From the NCBI RefSeq assembly GCF_000710615.1, contig NZ_JDTH01000001.1, positions 558,001-622,000 on the forward strand: a DNA stretch of 64,000 bases, given 5' to 3'. The translations under genes were made by a program, and so were the position numbers. Within the stretch, counting starts at the first letter, position 1; every line of letters begins with the position of its first letter. Shown one piece after another: positions 35,162-44,239 of this stretch. The notes beneath the pieces were generated by a model. The model had not been told where the DNA came from. It saw only the letters and a program-made list of their open reading frames with translations, and searched no databases. Source of the DNA: Haladaptatus cibarius D43 (lineage in GTDB: Archaea; Halobacteriota; Halobacteria; Halobacteriales; Haladaptataceae).

Positions 35162-35442
35162 ACCCGGCAATAGGACGTCAGTGCTCTTTTGCGTACCGGA
35201 TGCTAGCCGAGAGTGATTTTTCGTTAACGGGGGTGTCTCCGCACGGACAAAGGTACGCTCTCATTTCAACAGCACTGTTTGTGGAAACGAGACGGGAACT
35301 TCGATATTCTGGTACTGAAAGCCATGGCTTCGACGAACTGTTCGCAAGCATGATGACTGTAAAAGTCGCGACTCCAAACCACGCAAAACGAACCCTCGCC
35401 GTCGCAACAAGGTTTACGCCGGAATACGCCCTTCCATCCAGT
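35162..35442. other. Intergenic, nothing recognised
   Basis: Spacer of ~280 bases between a minus-strand membrane gene and the CBS gene. It has no credible coding frame or repeat; the CBS promoter should be here. Confidence 0.5.
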
Positions 35443-35943
35443 ATGGCAATTACTGCCCGCGACCTCATGACGACCGAGGTGGAAACGGTCGCGCCGGACG
35501 ACGAAATCAGCGAGGTGCTGACCCGCCTCTCCCGGGCGGAGTTCAACGGTTTTCCAGTCGCGGAGGACGGAAAACTGGTCGGCATCGTCACCCAACACGA
35601 CCTCGTTCACATCTTCCAACCGAGCGACCGGACGCTGTGGATTCCGATCGGTCTTCCGCCGTTTCTCGAAAGCATCGAATACGGATTCGACCTCTCGTGG
35701 GACGGCCTCGACACCAGTCTCGGACTCGTGAAAAACGCGCGAAAGCCAATCAGCGAAATCATGACCGAGAACGTGGTGACGGTGACACTCGACGACGAGT
35801 TAGACCGCATCCTCGACCTGTTGGCCGACGCCGAGTCGGACATCAATCGCCTGCCGGTGCTCGAAAATGGCCTTCTCGTCGGAATCATCGCGCGACAGGA
35901 CGTGATTCGGGCGATTCGTGACCAGCGCCGTTCGGCGAACTGA
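35443..35943 (+). CDS. Two-CBS-domain protein
   Basis: 166 residues from the ATG at 35443. CBS repeat 1 (ARDLMTTEVETVAPDDEISE, then NGFPVAEDGKLVGIVTQHDL) and repeat 2 (ISEIMTENVVTVTLDDELDR, then NRLPVLENGLLVGIIARQDV) are separated by ~40 residues. CBS pairs bind adenosine nucleotides and regulate partner proteins. No catalytic domain is fused, so it acts alone or on an unidentified partner. Confidence 0.9.
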   Translation: MAITARDLMTTEVETVAPDDEISEVLTRLSRAEFNGFPVAEDGKLVGIVTQHDLVHIFQPSDRTLWIPIGLPPFLESIEYGFDLSWDGLDTSLGLVKNARKPISEIMTENVVTVTLDDELDRILDLLADAESDINRLPVLENGLLVGIIARQDVIRAIRDQRRSAN

Positions 35944-36036
35944 TTCCGAAAACGACCCCCCGATATAGCCTACCGAACCCGGCATTCGACGGGGGTTTTC
36001 GAAAGCTACTCCCGGGCAGGAAAGAGATGTCGTACA

Positions 36037-36966
36037 GTGACCCGGTACAGAAATGCAGTGCTGTTCGTTCTTCTCGCCGCAGTTTGGGGGTCTGCGTTCA
36101 TGGCCATCAAGGTCGGTCTGGACTACTTCCCGCCCGTGCTGTTCGCGGCCATCCGCTACGACGTGGCGGGCGTCCTGATGCTCGCGTACGCCATCTACGC
36201 CACCGACAGGTGGCTTCCGAAAACCCGCGCCGAGTGGAAACTCGTCCTCGTCGGCGGCGCGCTGATGATTGCGGGCTACCACGCCTTCCTCTTCGTCGGC
36301 GAACTGGAGACGACGAGCGCCGTCGCCGCGATTATCGTCAGCCTCTCCCCGGTTCTGACGACCGGTTTCGCGCGAGTGTTCCTTCCCAGCGAGCGACTCG
36401 AACCGTCCGGAATCGCGGGACTCTTCCTCGGACTCGTCGGCGTTGCGATACTCAGCCAACCGAATCCGAACAACCTGCTCGCGGACGATTTCGTCGGCAA
36501 AATCCTCGTCCTGCTGGCGGCCCTGTCGTTCGCCCTTGGAAGCGTCCTTTCGCGGCGAATCGACGCCGACCTCCCAATCGAGACGATGGAAGCGTGGTCG
36601 ATGGTGCTCGGCGCACTCATGATGCACGGAATTAGTATCGCCCGGCCGAGCGAATCGTTCGTCGCCATCGAATGGACGCCGGAGGCAATCCTCGCACTAG
36701 TCTACCTGTCGATTGCCGCCAGCGCGATTGGATTTCTGGTTTACTTCGACCTGCTGGAACGTCTCGGCCCAATCGAAATCAACCTCGTCTCCTACGTCGC
36801 GCCGATTTTCGCGGCAATCTCCGGATTTTTCTTCCTCGACGAAACCATCACGCCGATTACCGCGTTCGGCTTTCTCGTCATCTTCGCGGGATTCTGTCTC
36901 CTGAAGCGCCGCGCGATTTCCCGGGAACTCCCGCGGATTATGGGCGTGTTCTCCTCGGGTCGGTGA
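36037..36966 (+). CDS. EamA/DMT-family transporter
   Basis: 309 residues, GTG start at 36037. Ten membrane helices in two EamA repeats: VLFVLLAAVWGSAFMAIKVG, SPVLTTGFARVFLPSERLEP, then LLAALSFALGSVLSRRI and SYVAPIFAAISGFFFLDETI. Exports small metabolites or amino acids in characterised members; the substrate is unknown here. No regulator is adjacent. Confidence 0.92.
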   Translation: MTRYRNAVLFVLLAAVWGSAFMAIKVGLDYFPPVLFAAIRYDVAGVLMLAYAIYATDRWLPKTRAEWKLVLVGGALMIAGYHAFLFVGELETTSAVAAIIVSLSPVLTTGFARVFLPSERLEPSGIAGLFLGLVGVAILSQPNPNNLLADDFVGKILVLLAALSFALGSVLSRRIDADLPIETMEAWSMVLGALMMHGISIARPSESFVAIEWTPEAILALVYLSIAASAIGFLVYFDLLERLGPIEINLVSYVAPIFAAISGFFFLDETITPITAFGFLVIFAGFCLLKRRAISRELPRIMGVFSSGR

Positions 36967-36992
36967 GAGACTCAACGAAGAAGTTCGAAAAT

Positions 36993-38087
36993 CTATAGCG
37001 GAAATTCCCCGCGTGCGATGCTCTCCGCAATCATCAGCATGTAGTCGATATACGGTTCCCAGTCGGATTCTTCTCCGGCCTCTATCCGCTCCCGGTGAAA
37101 ATCTTCCCAAACTACTGCGAGTGAAAAGGCGGCGTGCGCTCTGTAGAAGCGTTCGTTCTCGAACTGGATTCCCGTCTCGTCCTCGTAGCGTGTCACTAAC
37201 TCCCGTCGGGTGGGGCTGCCGGATTTCGCCGTAAACGGCGAAATCCCGTTTTCGTTCCGTTCTCGCAGTTGCTCTATCGCGTCTTCGTTCGAATACCGTG
37301 CTTCGAGTTCGTCAAGCGACGGCGTCGGGTCGTCTTTATCTCGCCAGCGAAGCAGAAGGTAGCCGAGGTCGGTTCGCGGGTCACCACACATCGCCGTCTC
37401 CCAGTCGAGAACGCCGATGATTCCGGGGCCATTCCTCTCCGCAAAAAGGACGTTTCCGGGCCTGAAATCTCCGTGGACGAGGGCCGTTTCCGTCTTTGAT
37501 GGGGCGTTTCGTCGGAGCCACTTTGCGACGGACTGAAGTTCGGGTGGTTCGTGACCTGTTGCGTTCGCCGACGCAACGAGTCGGTCGGTGGTTCGAGCGA
37601 CGAGTTCTCGCGGAGTTTTCTGCTCACAAACACCTTCGAACGGTTCGACAGCCAATGAGTGCAGTTCAGCGAGCGTGTCTATCAGGTTGTCTGCCAGCCT
37701 CGCACGCGACTTCGCATTTCGAAATCGGTCGGGGAGGTCGAAACCGAGCGGAACCGCTTCGCCGTCGAGATGCGTCATGACGAAAAACGAATCACCGAGA
37801 ATCGACTCGTCGTCGCAAAACAAAACCGGCGCTGGCGTTCGCACTGTCGTCTCTCGAAGTCGTTGCATCACCTCGTATTCCTGTTCTAACTCGTTGATGT
37901 AGCTGGTGTGGCGCAACATGTTCGGGTGTCGGAGGACGTACGCTTTTGCATCTCTCTCGGTCGAAATCGCAAGGCTCAGGTTGAGACCATCTCGAAGCAC
38001 TTCGGTTCCAGTCACGGCTTCACCCAGTTCCGCCGAGAGATACGATTCGAGATGGGTAAAATCGATATTCGCTTCGCTCGTAGTCAT
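36993..38087 (-). CDS. Aminoglycoside/choline kinase-like phosphotransferase
   Basis: 364 residues. Kinase-like fold: catalytic loop LVHGDFRPGNVLF (Asp in HGD) and metal-binding GVLDWETAMCGDPRTDLGY. The N-terminus has the ATP-binding Lys region (AKAYVLRHPNML). This APH family includes acyl-CoA dehydrogenase-linked, choline and aminoglycoside kinases; the substrate is unknown, so resistance should not be assumed. Confidence 0.88.
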   Translation of the reverse strand: MTTSEANIDFTHLESYLSAELGEAVTGTEVLRDGLNLSLAISTERDAKAYVLRHPNMLRHTSYINELEQEYEVMQRLRETTVRTPAPVLFCDDESILGDSFFVMTHLDGEAVPLGFDLPDRFRNAKSRARLADNLIDTLAELHSLAVEPFEGVCEQKTPRELVARTTDRLVASANATGHEPPELQSVAKWLRRNAPSKTETALVHGDFRPGNVLFAERNGPGIIGVLDWETAMCGDPRTDLGYLLLRWRDKDDPTPSLDELEARYSNEDAIEQLRERNENGISPFTAKSGSPTRRELVTRYEDETGIQFENERFYRAHAAFSLAVVWEDFHRERIEAGEESDWEPYIDYMLMIAESIARGEFPL

Positions 38088-38176
38088 GAACTGATAGAAA
38101 TTGTCGATTTTTATAAAATCTCGGTGGTAAAACAGTCAATCGAAGTCGAATTCAGTTCCGGCAGAACAAGGAGAAA

Positions 38177-38857
38177 TCAGGGTGTCACAAATCCGTACAG
38201 CACGCCTTCGCCATCTGTCCCACCAATATCCGGAAGCGTCGCCCGCTCGGGATGGGGCATCATGACCGCGACGGTTTCGGACTCGCCGACGATTCCGGCG
38301 ACGTTCCCTTTCGAACCGTTGGGATTCGTCTCGTCGCTGACGACGCCATTTTCGTCGCAGTACCGAAACAGCACCCGGTCGTCAGCATCGAGTTCGTCGT
38401 ACTGCTCGTCCGTAATTTCGAATCGGCCTTCGCCGTGGGCGATGGGAACTTCGATGACCTCGCCCGCCTCGTAGGCCGAAGTCCACGGCGTATCGGCGTT
38501 TTCGACGCGCAGGTAGACGTGTTCACACTGGAAGCGCGCGCTCCGGTTGGTCGTGAACGCGCCGGGAATCAATCCCGACTCACAGCCGATTTGCGCGCCG
38601 TTGCAGACGCCGAGGACGGGAACGCCGGACTCTGCGGCCTCGCGCACCTCGGCCACAATCGGTGAGTTCGCGGCGATTGCGCCCGCGCGGAGGTAGTCGC
38701 CGTAGGAGAACCCGCCGGGGAGCATCACGCCGCTCACGTCCGCGGGGAGGCCGTCTTCGTGCCAGACGAGTTCGGCGTCGATGTCGAGGTGCGAGAGCGC
38801 GCGCTGTGCGTCTCGGTCGCAGTTGCTCCCGCCGAACTGGACGATAGCGACCGTCAT
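38177..38857 (-). CDS. purQ: FGAM synthase, glutaminase subunit PurQ
   Basis: 226 residues. It provides ammonia from glutamine for step four of purine synthesis. Class I glutaminase triad: nucleophile Cys85 in VLGVCNGAQIG, and the His/Glu pair in MMPHPERA near the end. Also MLPGGFSYGDYLRAGAIAA. It overlaps purS by 4 bp. The large subunit PurL is not in the window. Confidence 0.97.
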   Translation of the reverse strand: MTVAIVQFGGSNCDRDAQRALSHLDIDAELVWHEDGLPADVSGVMLPGGFSYGDYLRAGAIAANSPIVAEVREAAESGVPVLGVCNGAQIGCESGLIPGAFTTNRSARFQCEHVYLRVENADTPWTSAYEAGEVIEVPIAHGEGRFEITDEQYDELDADDRVLFRYCDENGVVSDETNPNGSKGNVAGIVGESETVAVMMPHPERATLPDIGGTDGEGVLYGFVTP

Positions 38858-39105
38858 CGTTCCTCGATTGCCACCGTGTAGTCGTGAATGGTTGGGTTGG
38901 CGAGCAGGCGTTCGGCCATCTCTCCGGCGCGTTCCTCGGCGGTGGACGCGGATTCCGCGTCGAGGTCGATTTCGAACTGGTCTGCCGAACGAAGCGATTC
39001 CAGTTCGAAGCCGAGTCGTCCCAGTGCTTGCCGGGTGGTTTCCGCTTCAGGGTCGAGGACACCCTGCTTCAAGCGAACCGTCACCGTCGCGGTGTAGGCA
39101 GTCAT
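38854..39105 (-). CDS. purS: FGAM synthase subunit PurS
   Basis: 83 residues from the ATG at 39105 (MTAYTATVTVRLKQGVLDPE). It is the small subunit that bridges PurQ and PurL. Conserved: VLDPEAETTRQALGRLGF, then LLANPTIHDYTVAI. The stop overlaps purQ by 4 bp, so the two are coupled. The longer upstream frame has no support. Confidence 0.95.
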   Translation of the reverse strand: MTAYTATVTVRLKQGVLDPEAETTRQALGRLGFELESLRSADQFEIDLDAESASTAEERAGEMAERLLANPTIHDYTVAIEER

Positions 39106-39383
39106 CACCTGAACCTGCGCGTCTATGTTCAAAAACTCTTTTGGAACGATTTTGTTATACACGTTTGTGTATTCTACGCCACAAAGTGTTTCGATACGTC
39201 TGCGAGTCGTAGCTACGTCGGTTGGCAGTCCCTACCGGATTGTTCATCTCTCCTCGTCCTCGTTCAGGTACTCTCCAACTTTTGCAACCGATTGTGAAAA
39301 TGTTGCACGGTCGGCAACGTTTTTGTCCCCTCCAGTGCTTACACGCATTCCATGGCTGTCCCCCGCATTCAGCAGGTGAGACG

Positions 39384-40352
39384 ATGAGTTCCCGCGAACT
39401 GACCGAAATTACCGTCGTCGGCAACGACGACACCGGACTCGTCGCCCGAGTGACGACCCTCCTCTTCGAGCGCGGAATCAACATCGAGGACGTTGACCAA
39501 GCGGTTCGTGACGCCATCTTTCGGATGACGATGCTCGTCGAAACGAGCGAGATGGCGGTTGACGAGCATCAACTTCGTCGTGACCTTTCGGCCCTCGGCG
39601 ACGATTTGGGCGTAGACGTTCGGGTGCGGTTTCCGTCGGAGCGCGACACCCGGCAGGTCGCCGTCCTCGTCACGAAGGAATCGCACTGTCTGCAACGACT
39701 GCTCTCCGCCCGCGGCGACTTAGACGCCGAAATCGGCGTCGTCATCGGTAACCACGACGAACTCGAATCGATTGCCGAACGACACGGTATCCCGTTCTAC
39801 GACGTTGGCGACGACAATGGGAGCCACGACGAGGAACAACTGCTCTCCGTACTGGACGACCACGACATCGACCTGCTCGTCCTCGCGCGATTCATGCGAA
39901 TCCTGAGTCCGGAAGTCGTCTTCCGGTACGAGGGTCGCATCATCAACATCCACCCGAGCCTGCTCCCCGCCTTCCCCGGCGCGAAAGCCTACCGGCAGGC
40001 AAAGGAGGCGGGCGTCCGCGTGGCCGGCGTCACCGCCCACTACGTAACGACCGATTTAGACCAAGGCCCAATCGTCACCCAGCGCGTGTTCAACGTCCCC
40101 GACGACGTAACTGTTGACGAGATGCGCGAACGAGGCCAACCACTCGAAGCAGACGCACTGCTCGAAGCAGTGCGTCTGCACCTCAACGACGACGTGTCGA
40201 TTCGACGCGGGCGCACGGAACTCGGCGATTCCGAGCAGTCGTACAGTCTCGGCATGCCGACGGAACTCGATGAAGTAACTCCTGATAGGCCGGTGGATGG
40301 CGATGCTGTCGGTGATTTGGTCGCAGATTCCGTCGCCGAGTCGGACGACTAA
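39384..40352 (+). CDS. purU: Formyltetrahydrofolate deformylase-type protein
   Basis: 322 residues from the ATG at 39384. The N-terminal ACT domain (residues ~5-85; ITVVGNDDTGLVARVTTLLF) is followed by a formyltransferase domain with HPSLLPAFPGAKAYRQA and the active-site HYVTTDLDQGPIVTQ segment. PurU releases formate from 10-formyl-THF. It faces purS-purQ across a 278-bp gap. In haloarchaea it could take part in one-carbon supply for purine synthesis; whether it deformylates or formylates is not settled by sequence. Confidence 0.88.
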   Translation: MSSRELTEITVVGNDDTGLVARVTTLLFERGINIEDVDQAVRDAIFRMTMLVETSEMAVDEHQLRRDLSALGDDLGVDVRVRFPSERDTRQVAVLVTKESHCLQRLLSARGDLDAEIGVVIGNHDELESIAERHGIPFYDVGDDNGSHDEEQLLSVLDDHDIDLLVLARFMRILSPEVVFRYEGRIINIHPSLLPAFPGAKAYRQAKEAGVRVAGVTAHYVTTDLDQGPIVTQRVFNVPDDVTVDEMRERGQPLEADALLEAVRLHLNDDVSIRRGRTELGDSEQSYSLGMPTELDEVTPDRPVDGDAVGDLVADSVAESDD

Positions 40353-40394
40353 GGAATCACAACTTCCGATTCGCCACGAAAGCGTACAATCGCC

Positions 40395-41375
40395 CTAAAA
40401 CCCGCTCCCGTCGTCCGTCTGGTCGCCCGGAATCGGTTCGTATGCCGATCCAACTGGAAGTTCCAGCGCGCGCGGCAGCACGCCCAGGGTTAGGTCGTCC
40501 CACTCGCCCATCTCGCCGTCGAGGCTGAACTGAACGGGTTGGTTGCGGTGGATGTCGATTTCCACCGTCGGCGCGTGGAGGTGCGTCACGTTGTCCGACT
40601 CCGTACCGAACAGGCGCTGGAGGAGGGCTTCTCCGACGAGATTCGGCGCGGGCATCTCCTCAATGATGGTGATGTTGAGCAGGCCGTCTTCCATGTTGGC
40701 CTGCGTGCGCCCCTTCGCGGGGAATCGCCGTCCGTTTCCAACGAGAACGAAGACAGCGTCGCCCGACCACGACACTTCGCCTTCGGAAGAGGCTTTGACC
40801 GTCAGCGGAACGCCGTCGAAATCGGCCATCAACTGAAGTGTGTTCACGACGTAAGCGAGGATTCCGAGGCGTTCTTTCTGCTCGGAGTCGGTTTCGACGC
40901 TCGCGTCGGCGGTAAGGCCGCCGACGCAGGAGTTGATGAAATCTCGGTCGTTCGCCGTTCCGAGGTCGACTCGTCTCCGTTCGCCGTGTTCAAGCACCTC
41001 AAAGGCGTGTTCGATGCTCGTCACGCCGATGTTTTCGGCGAAGTTGTTGCCGGTTCCGGCGGGAATCACGCCGAACGTGACCGAATCCAGCGCGTCCGCC
41101 GAGACGAGGCCGCGGACGACTTCGTTCAGCGTTCCGTCGCCGCCCGCCGCCGCGACCATCTCCGCCCCGTTTTCGGCGGCCTGTTCTGCGAACTCGATGG
41201 CATCGTCTTCCTCGCGCGTTTCGAGAATCGTAAAGCCGTGCTCTGCGGCGAGTTCGCGGACTTCCTCGGCGTGGTCGCCGTTGCCACTGACGGGATTCAA
41301 CACGACGACACGCTCGTACTCCATGTCGTCCGTCGCCGCGAGGTCACCCGCAGTTCCAGCCTCGTCGGCATCCAT
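40395..41375 (-). CDS. Diacylglycerol/sphingosine-type lipid kinase
   Basis: 326 residues from the ATG at 41375 (an internal ATG at 41324 gives 309). DAGK catalytic domain: LNPVSGNGDHAEEVREL, AAGGDGTLNEVVRGL (GGDGT motif) and GVIPAGTGNNFAENIG. The C-terminal domain contains VGNGRRFPAKGRTQANMEDG. It phosphorylates a lipid alcohol; the archaeal substrate is unknown. Divergent from the PHP gene, with starts 54 bp apart. Confidence 0.9.
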   Translation of the reverse strand: MDADEAGTAGDLAATDDMEYERVVVLNPVSGNGDHAEEVRELAAEHGFTILETREEDDAIEFAEQAAENGAEMVAAAGGDGTLNEVVRGLVSADALDSVTFGVIPAGTGNNFAENIGVTSIEHAFEVLEHGERRRVDLGTANDRDFINSCVGGLTADASVETDSEQKERLGILAYVVNTLQLMADFDGVPLTVKASSEGEVSWSGDAVFVLVGNGRRFPAKGRTQANMEDGLLNITIIEEMPAPNLVGEALLQRLFGTESDNVTHLHAPTVEIDIHRNQPVQFSLDGEMGEWDDLTLGVLPRALELPVGSAYEPIPGDQTDDGSGF

Positions 41376-41429
41376 GTAGTAAAATTTCGGCGGAAAAACC
41401 AAAGGTCTATCGGCGGCGTATTTACAGAC

Positions 41430-42143
41430 GTGTTCACAATCGACCTTCACGCTCATACACGATTCTTCCACGGCCACGAGCGGGCCGCGGAACTGTTCGA
41501 CCCAATTGGCGTTAGACTTCTCACGCTGGGCGCGCGTTACCGCGGCTTGGACGGCGTCGCTCTGACGAACCACGACTACTATCGGCAGTTCGGCGGCCTC
41601 GCGGTCGAAACCATTCCGGGCATCGAGATTTCCACGACGAAGGGGCACATCCTCGTCATCGGCCCTGACCCGCCGACGAGAACCGAACCCGGAACGCTAA
41701 TTCCCCACGAAGTGGTCGAAATGGCTCACGAGCGAGGCTGTGCGGCCATCGTCGCCCATCCCTATCGCAACAGCACGGTGCGCGAGGTTGACGCCGATTT
41801 CGACGCAATCGAGGTCAACGGCAAACATCCCCGAACCGAAGAGTGGGTGACGACCCTCGCGGAGCGCAATGGTCTTCCATTAGTCGGCGGCAGTGACGCC
41901 CACTATCCGGTCGAAGTCGGGCGGGCCTACACGCGCGTGGATGCGGACGTGCTCACGCCCGGAAGCGTCGTGGAGGCGATTCGGGATGGTCGCGTCGAAC
42001 CCGCGGTTCGACGCGACACGTTCGACAAAGGTGTGAGACGACTGTATCGAAAAATTCATGAGGGGAAAGAAAACCTTCATCGCCCGAAAGAGGAATCTCC
42101 GGGCGTGGGCGACCCGCCACAGGCGGAGAAGGCTGACGACTGA
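41430..42143 (+). CDS. PHP-domain phosphoesterase
   Basis: 237 residues from the GTG at 41430. PHP metal-ligand motifs: FTIDLHAHTRF near the N-terminus, VALTNHDYY, EISTTKGHILVIG, IVAHPYR and LVGGSDAHYPVEVG. PHP domains are trinuclear-metal phosphoesterases (histidinol phosphatase-like). A GTG start directly followed by the first motif leaves no leader. The C-terminal ~50 residues are charged (KIHEGKENLHRPKEE). Confidence 0.88.
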   Translation: MFTIDLHAHTRFFHGHERAAELFDPIGVRLLTLGARYRGLDGVALTNHDYYRQFGGLAVETIPGIEISTTKGHILVIGPDPPTRTEPGTLIPHEVVEMAHERGCAAIVAHPYRNSTVREVDADFDAIEVNGKHPRTEEWVTTLAERNGLPLVGGSDAHYPVEVGRAYTRVDADVLTPGSVVEAIRDGRVEPAVRRDTFDKGVRRLYRKIHEGKENLHRPKEESPGVGDPPQAEKADD

Positions 42144-42151
42144 GTCGCGGC

Positions 42152-42382
42152 TTATTCCAGCGAACACGACTCTGACGTGGTCGTGTCGATACCGAGTAGT
42201 GCGTTCCCGCCGCAGTGTTGAGCCTGTGCGTTGCGCAGTAATCCTGCTCCTGCGATACCCGCAACTGCGGCAGTCGTGCACCGGTCATCGAGCAGGGCGG
42301 AGATGGCCACCGCGATGAGCCAAATTCCGGAGACGCCTCTGATGATGCGGTCGATTCCGCCAACGTTGGTTTCGAACCCCAT
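42152..42382 (-). CDS. DUF2892 (YgaP-like) small membrane protein
   Basis: 76 residues, two membrane helices (~20-35 and ~38-50) with the family opening NVGGIDRIIRGVSGIWLIA. Cys residues 34, 58 and 73 are present. Function unknown; in other proteins this domain is fused to rhodanese. Confidence 0.85.
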   Translation of the reverse strand: MGFETNVGGIDRIIRGVSGIWLIAVAISALLDDRCTTAAVAGIAGAGLLRNAQAQHCGGNALLGIDTTTSESCSLE

Positions 42383-42508
42383 GCTCTGACGTTGTGTTTA
42401 TCTGACGTATGTATTTGGGGGGTGTAGGGGCGACTCTTCATCCAAGCCGCTCGTGCAAAATCAACCTTCGACTCATCTCGGTAGTTTTCGGATTCGGCCG
42501 ATTTGTCC

Positions 42509-42922
42509 TCATCCGAGCCGTTCGTCCAAGATGAGTCGAGTCTTCGTACTCACAACCTCTTCCAACTCACGCGCGCGAGTGATGAGTTGATTCACGCCCT
42601 GCGTGTCCGCGGCGTCCACGATGAGGACGATGTCGTCCTCGCCGCTGACCTGCCAGACGAAATCCACCTGTTCCCACTCCGCGAGCCGATCGGACATCTG
42701 CGTGGTATCGACGGCCACGTCCACGCCGATTTCTATCATTGCTTTGACGTTACCGGTGTGGGTCGTGACGGTGAATCGCTCGATAACGTCGTTTTCGGTC
42801 ATCCGCTCGACTCGATTTCGAACCGTTCCTTCCGACGTTCCAACCGCCTCTGCTATCTCCGTGTACGGTGTACGGGCGTCTCGCCGGAGGAGATTCAGTA
42901 TCTGTCGGTCGAGTGCGTCCAT
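42509..42922 (-). CDS. lrp: Lrp/AsnC family transcriptional regulator
   Basis: 137 residues from the ATG at 42922; a GTG at 42934 is an alternative. N-terminal helix-turn-helix (MDALDRQILNLLRRDARTPY, AEAVGTSEGTVRNRVERM) and C-terminal RAM/ACT-like ligand domain (EIGVDVAVDTTQ, WQVSGEDDIVLIVDA). These sense amino acids. It is divergent from carA, and a perfect TACGA-N3-TCGTA dyad lies between them, so autoregulation and control of carA are likely. Confidence 0.93.
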   Translation of the reverse strand: MDALDRQILNLLRRDARTPYTEIAEAVGTSEGTVRNRVERMTENDVIERFTVTTHTGNVKAMIEIGVDVAVDTTQMSDRLAEWEQVDFVWQVSGEDDIVLIVDAADTQGVNQLITRARELEEVVSTKTRLILDERLG

Positions 42923-42959
42923 AGAGATTTGCACCTAGCCGGGCCTGCTACTTGATGAT

Positions 42960-43000
42960 TACGAATATCGTAACAATGCTTCGAAAGCAAGGTTTATTAT
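42960..43000. promoter_or_regulatory. Lrp-type palindrome and carA TATA box
   Basis: TACGA-ATA-TCGTA at 42960-42972 is a perfect 5-3-5 dyad, the size expected for an Lrp dimer, and GGTTTATTAT at 42991-43000 is TATA-like, 25-34 bases before the carA start at 43025. The dyad sits in the 102-bp gap between lrp and carA. Confidence 0.5.
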
Positions 43001-43024
43001 CCCTTGTTCCATATGAATCTCGTA

Positions 43025-44095
43025 ATGCCGGGTGCTTACGTCGCGCTGGAAAACGGCCATGTGGTAGAAGCCCGTGGTCGCGTTCCGGGTACGGCTTGCG
43101 GAGAACTGGTTTTCACAACTGCATACACGGGATACGAAGAGAGCCTCACAGACCCATCCTACGAAGAACAGGTCTTGACGTTCTCGTATCCGCTCATCGG
43201 AAACTACGGCGTCCGAGAGGAACGCTTCGAAAGTGACCGAGTCCACCCGCGCGCCGTCGTCGCGCGCGAACTAACCGACGATGTCGCGGAGTGGCTCGAA
43301 GCCGAGGGCATTCCCGCGGTTGACCACCTCGACACGCGCGACCTCGTCGGCGGAATCCGAGAGGAGGGCGCGATGAAATGCGGTATCGCGGTCGGCGAGA
43401 ACGCCACGCCGGAGGACGCGCTCGCGGAACTCGACGGCTGTCCGGGCATGAGCGACCACGAAGACATCGGCACGCAGGTCAGCGTCCACGAGCGAGAAAT
43501 CCATCTCGGCGAGGACGCTGGCGGCGACAAAACCGTCGCGCTCGTGGACTGTGGTGCGAAAGGAAGCATTATCGACGCGCTGGTCGAACGCGGCGCGGAC
43601 GTTCACGTCCTGCCCCACGACGCGACCGAAGACGATGTCGAGGACGTTGACCCAGACGTGCTCTTCGTCTCGAACGGTCCGGGCGACCCCGCGAACTTCG
43701 AAGCGGCCCAGGAATTGGTCGAAACCTACGTCGGCGAACTCCCGCTCGCGGGCATCTGTCTCGGCCAGCAAATCATCGCCCGCGCGCTCGGCGGAACCAC
43801 CGAAAAGATGGACTTCGGCCACCGCGGCGTCAACCAACCGGTTCTCGACTTGGAATCGAATCAGGTCGTGATGACGACGCAAAACCACGGCTACACCGTC
43901 GCCGACCCCGGCGAACTCGACGTGACGCAAATCAACGTCAACGACGACACGCCGGAAGGACTGGAGAGCGACGATCTGTCCGTCATCACGCGCCAGTACC
44001 ACCCTGAAGCGAACCCCGGCCCGAACGACACCCTCGGCTTCTTCGACGACGTACTTTCGATGGCACCCCGAAAGCGACTCGTCCTCGCCGACTAA
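43025..44095 (+). CDS. carA: Carbamoyl-phosphate synthase small subunit
   Basis: 356 residues from the ATG at 43025; the frame also has Met codons at 43004 and 43013, but the TATA box position favours the shorter start. It hydrolyses glutamine to feed CarB for carbamoyl phosphate (arginine, pyrimidines). Catalytic Cys in LAGICLGQQIIARALGG, His in QYHPEANPGPNDT, plus NHGYTV. CarB lies 3.4 kb away on the other strand, so the subunits are not in one operon. Confidence 0.96.
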   Translation: MPGAYVALENGHVVEARGRVPGTACGELVFTTAYTGYEESLTDPSYEEQVLTFSYPLIGNYGVREERFESDRVHPRAVVARELTDDVAEWLEAEGIPAVDHLDTRDLVGGIREEGAMKCGIAVGENATPEDALAELDGCPGMSDHEDIGTQVSVHEREIHLGEDAGGDKTVALVDCGAKGSIIDALVERGADVHVLPHDATEDDVEDVDPDVLFVSNGPGDPANFEAAQELVETYVGELPLAGICLGQQIIARALGGTTEKMDFGHRGVNQPVLDLESNQVVMTTQNHGYTVADPGELDVTQINVNDDTPEGLESDDLSVITRQYHPEANPGPNDTLGFFDDVLSMAPRKRLVLAD

Positions 44096-44239
44096 TTTCC
44101 AATTAGTCGGCGAGGAACCGGCTATCGACGCTTAGATAGCGACCACAACCTGACGTTTTGTTCTGTATTACATTCGTGCCTAAAAGAATTTTTTACCCGG
44201 TCTAGAAAAATTCTTTACTTCGGATCGTAATATGAAGGC

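Noticed and set aside
36993-38087. Antibiotic resistance gene (aminoglycoside phosphotransferase)
   Set aside because: The APH fold is shared by many metabolic kinases; nothing in the sequence indicates aminoglycosides.
40539-41429. Frame running upstream of the PHP gene through the lipid kinase gene
   Set aside because: The extension is antisense to the kinase; the real PHP domain starts at 41430.
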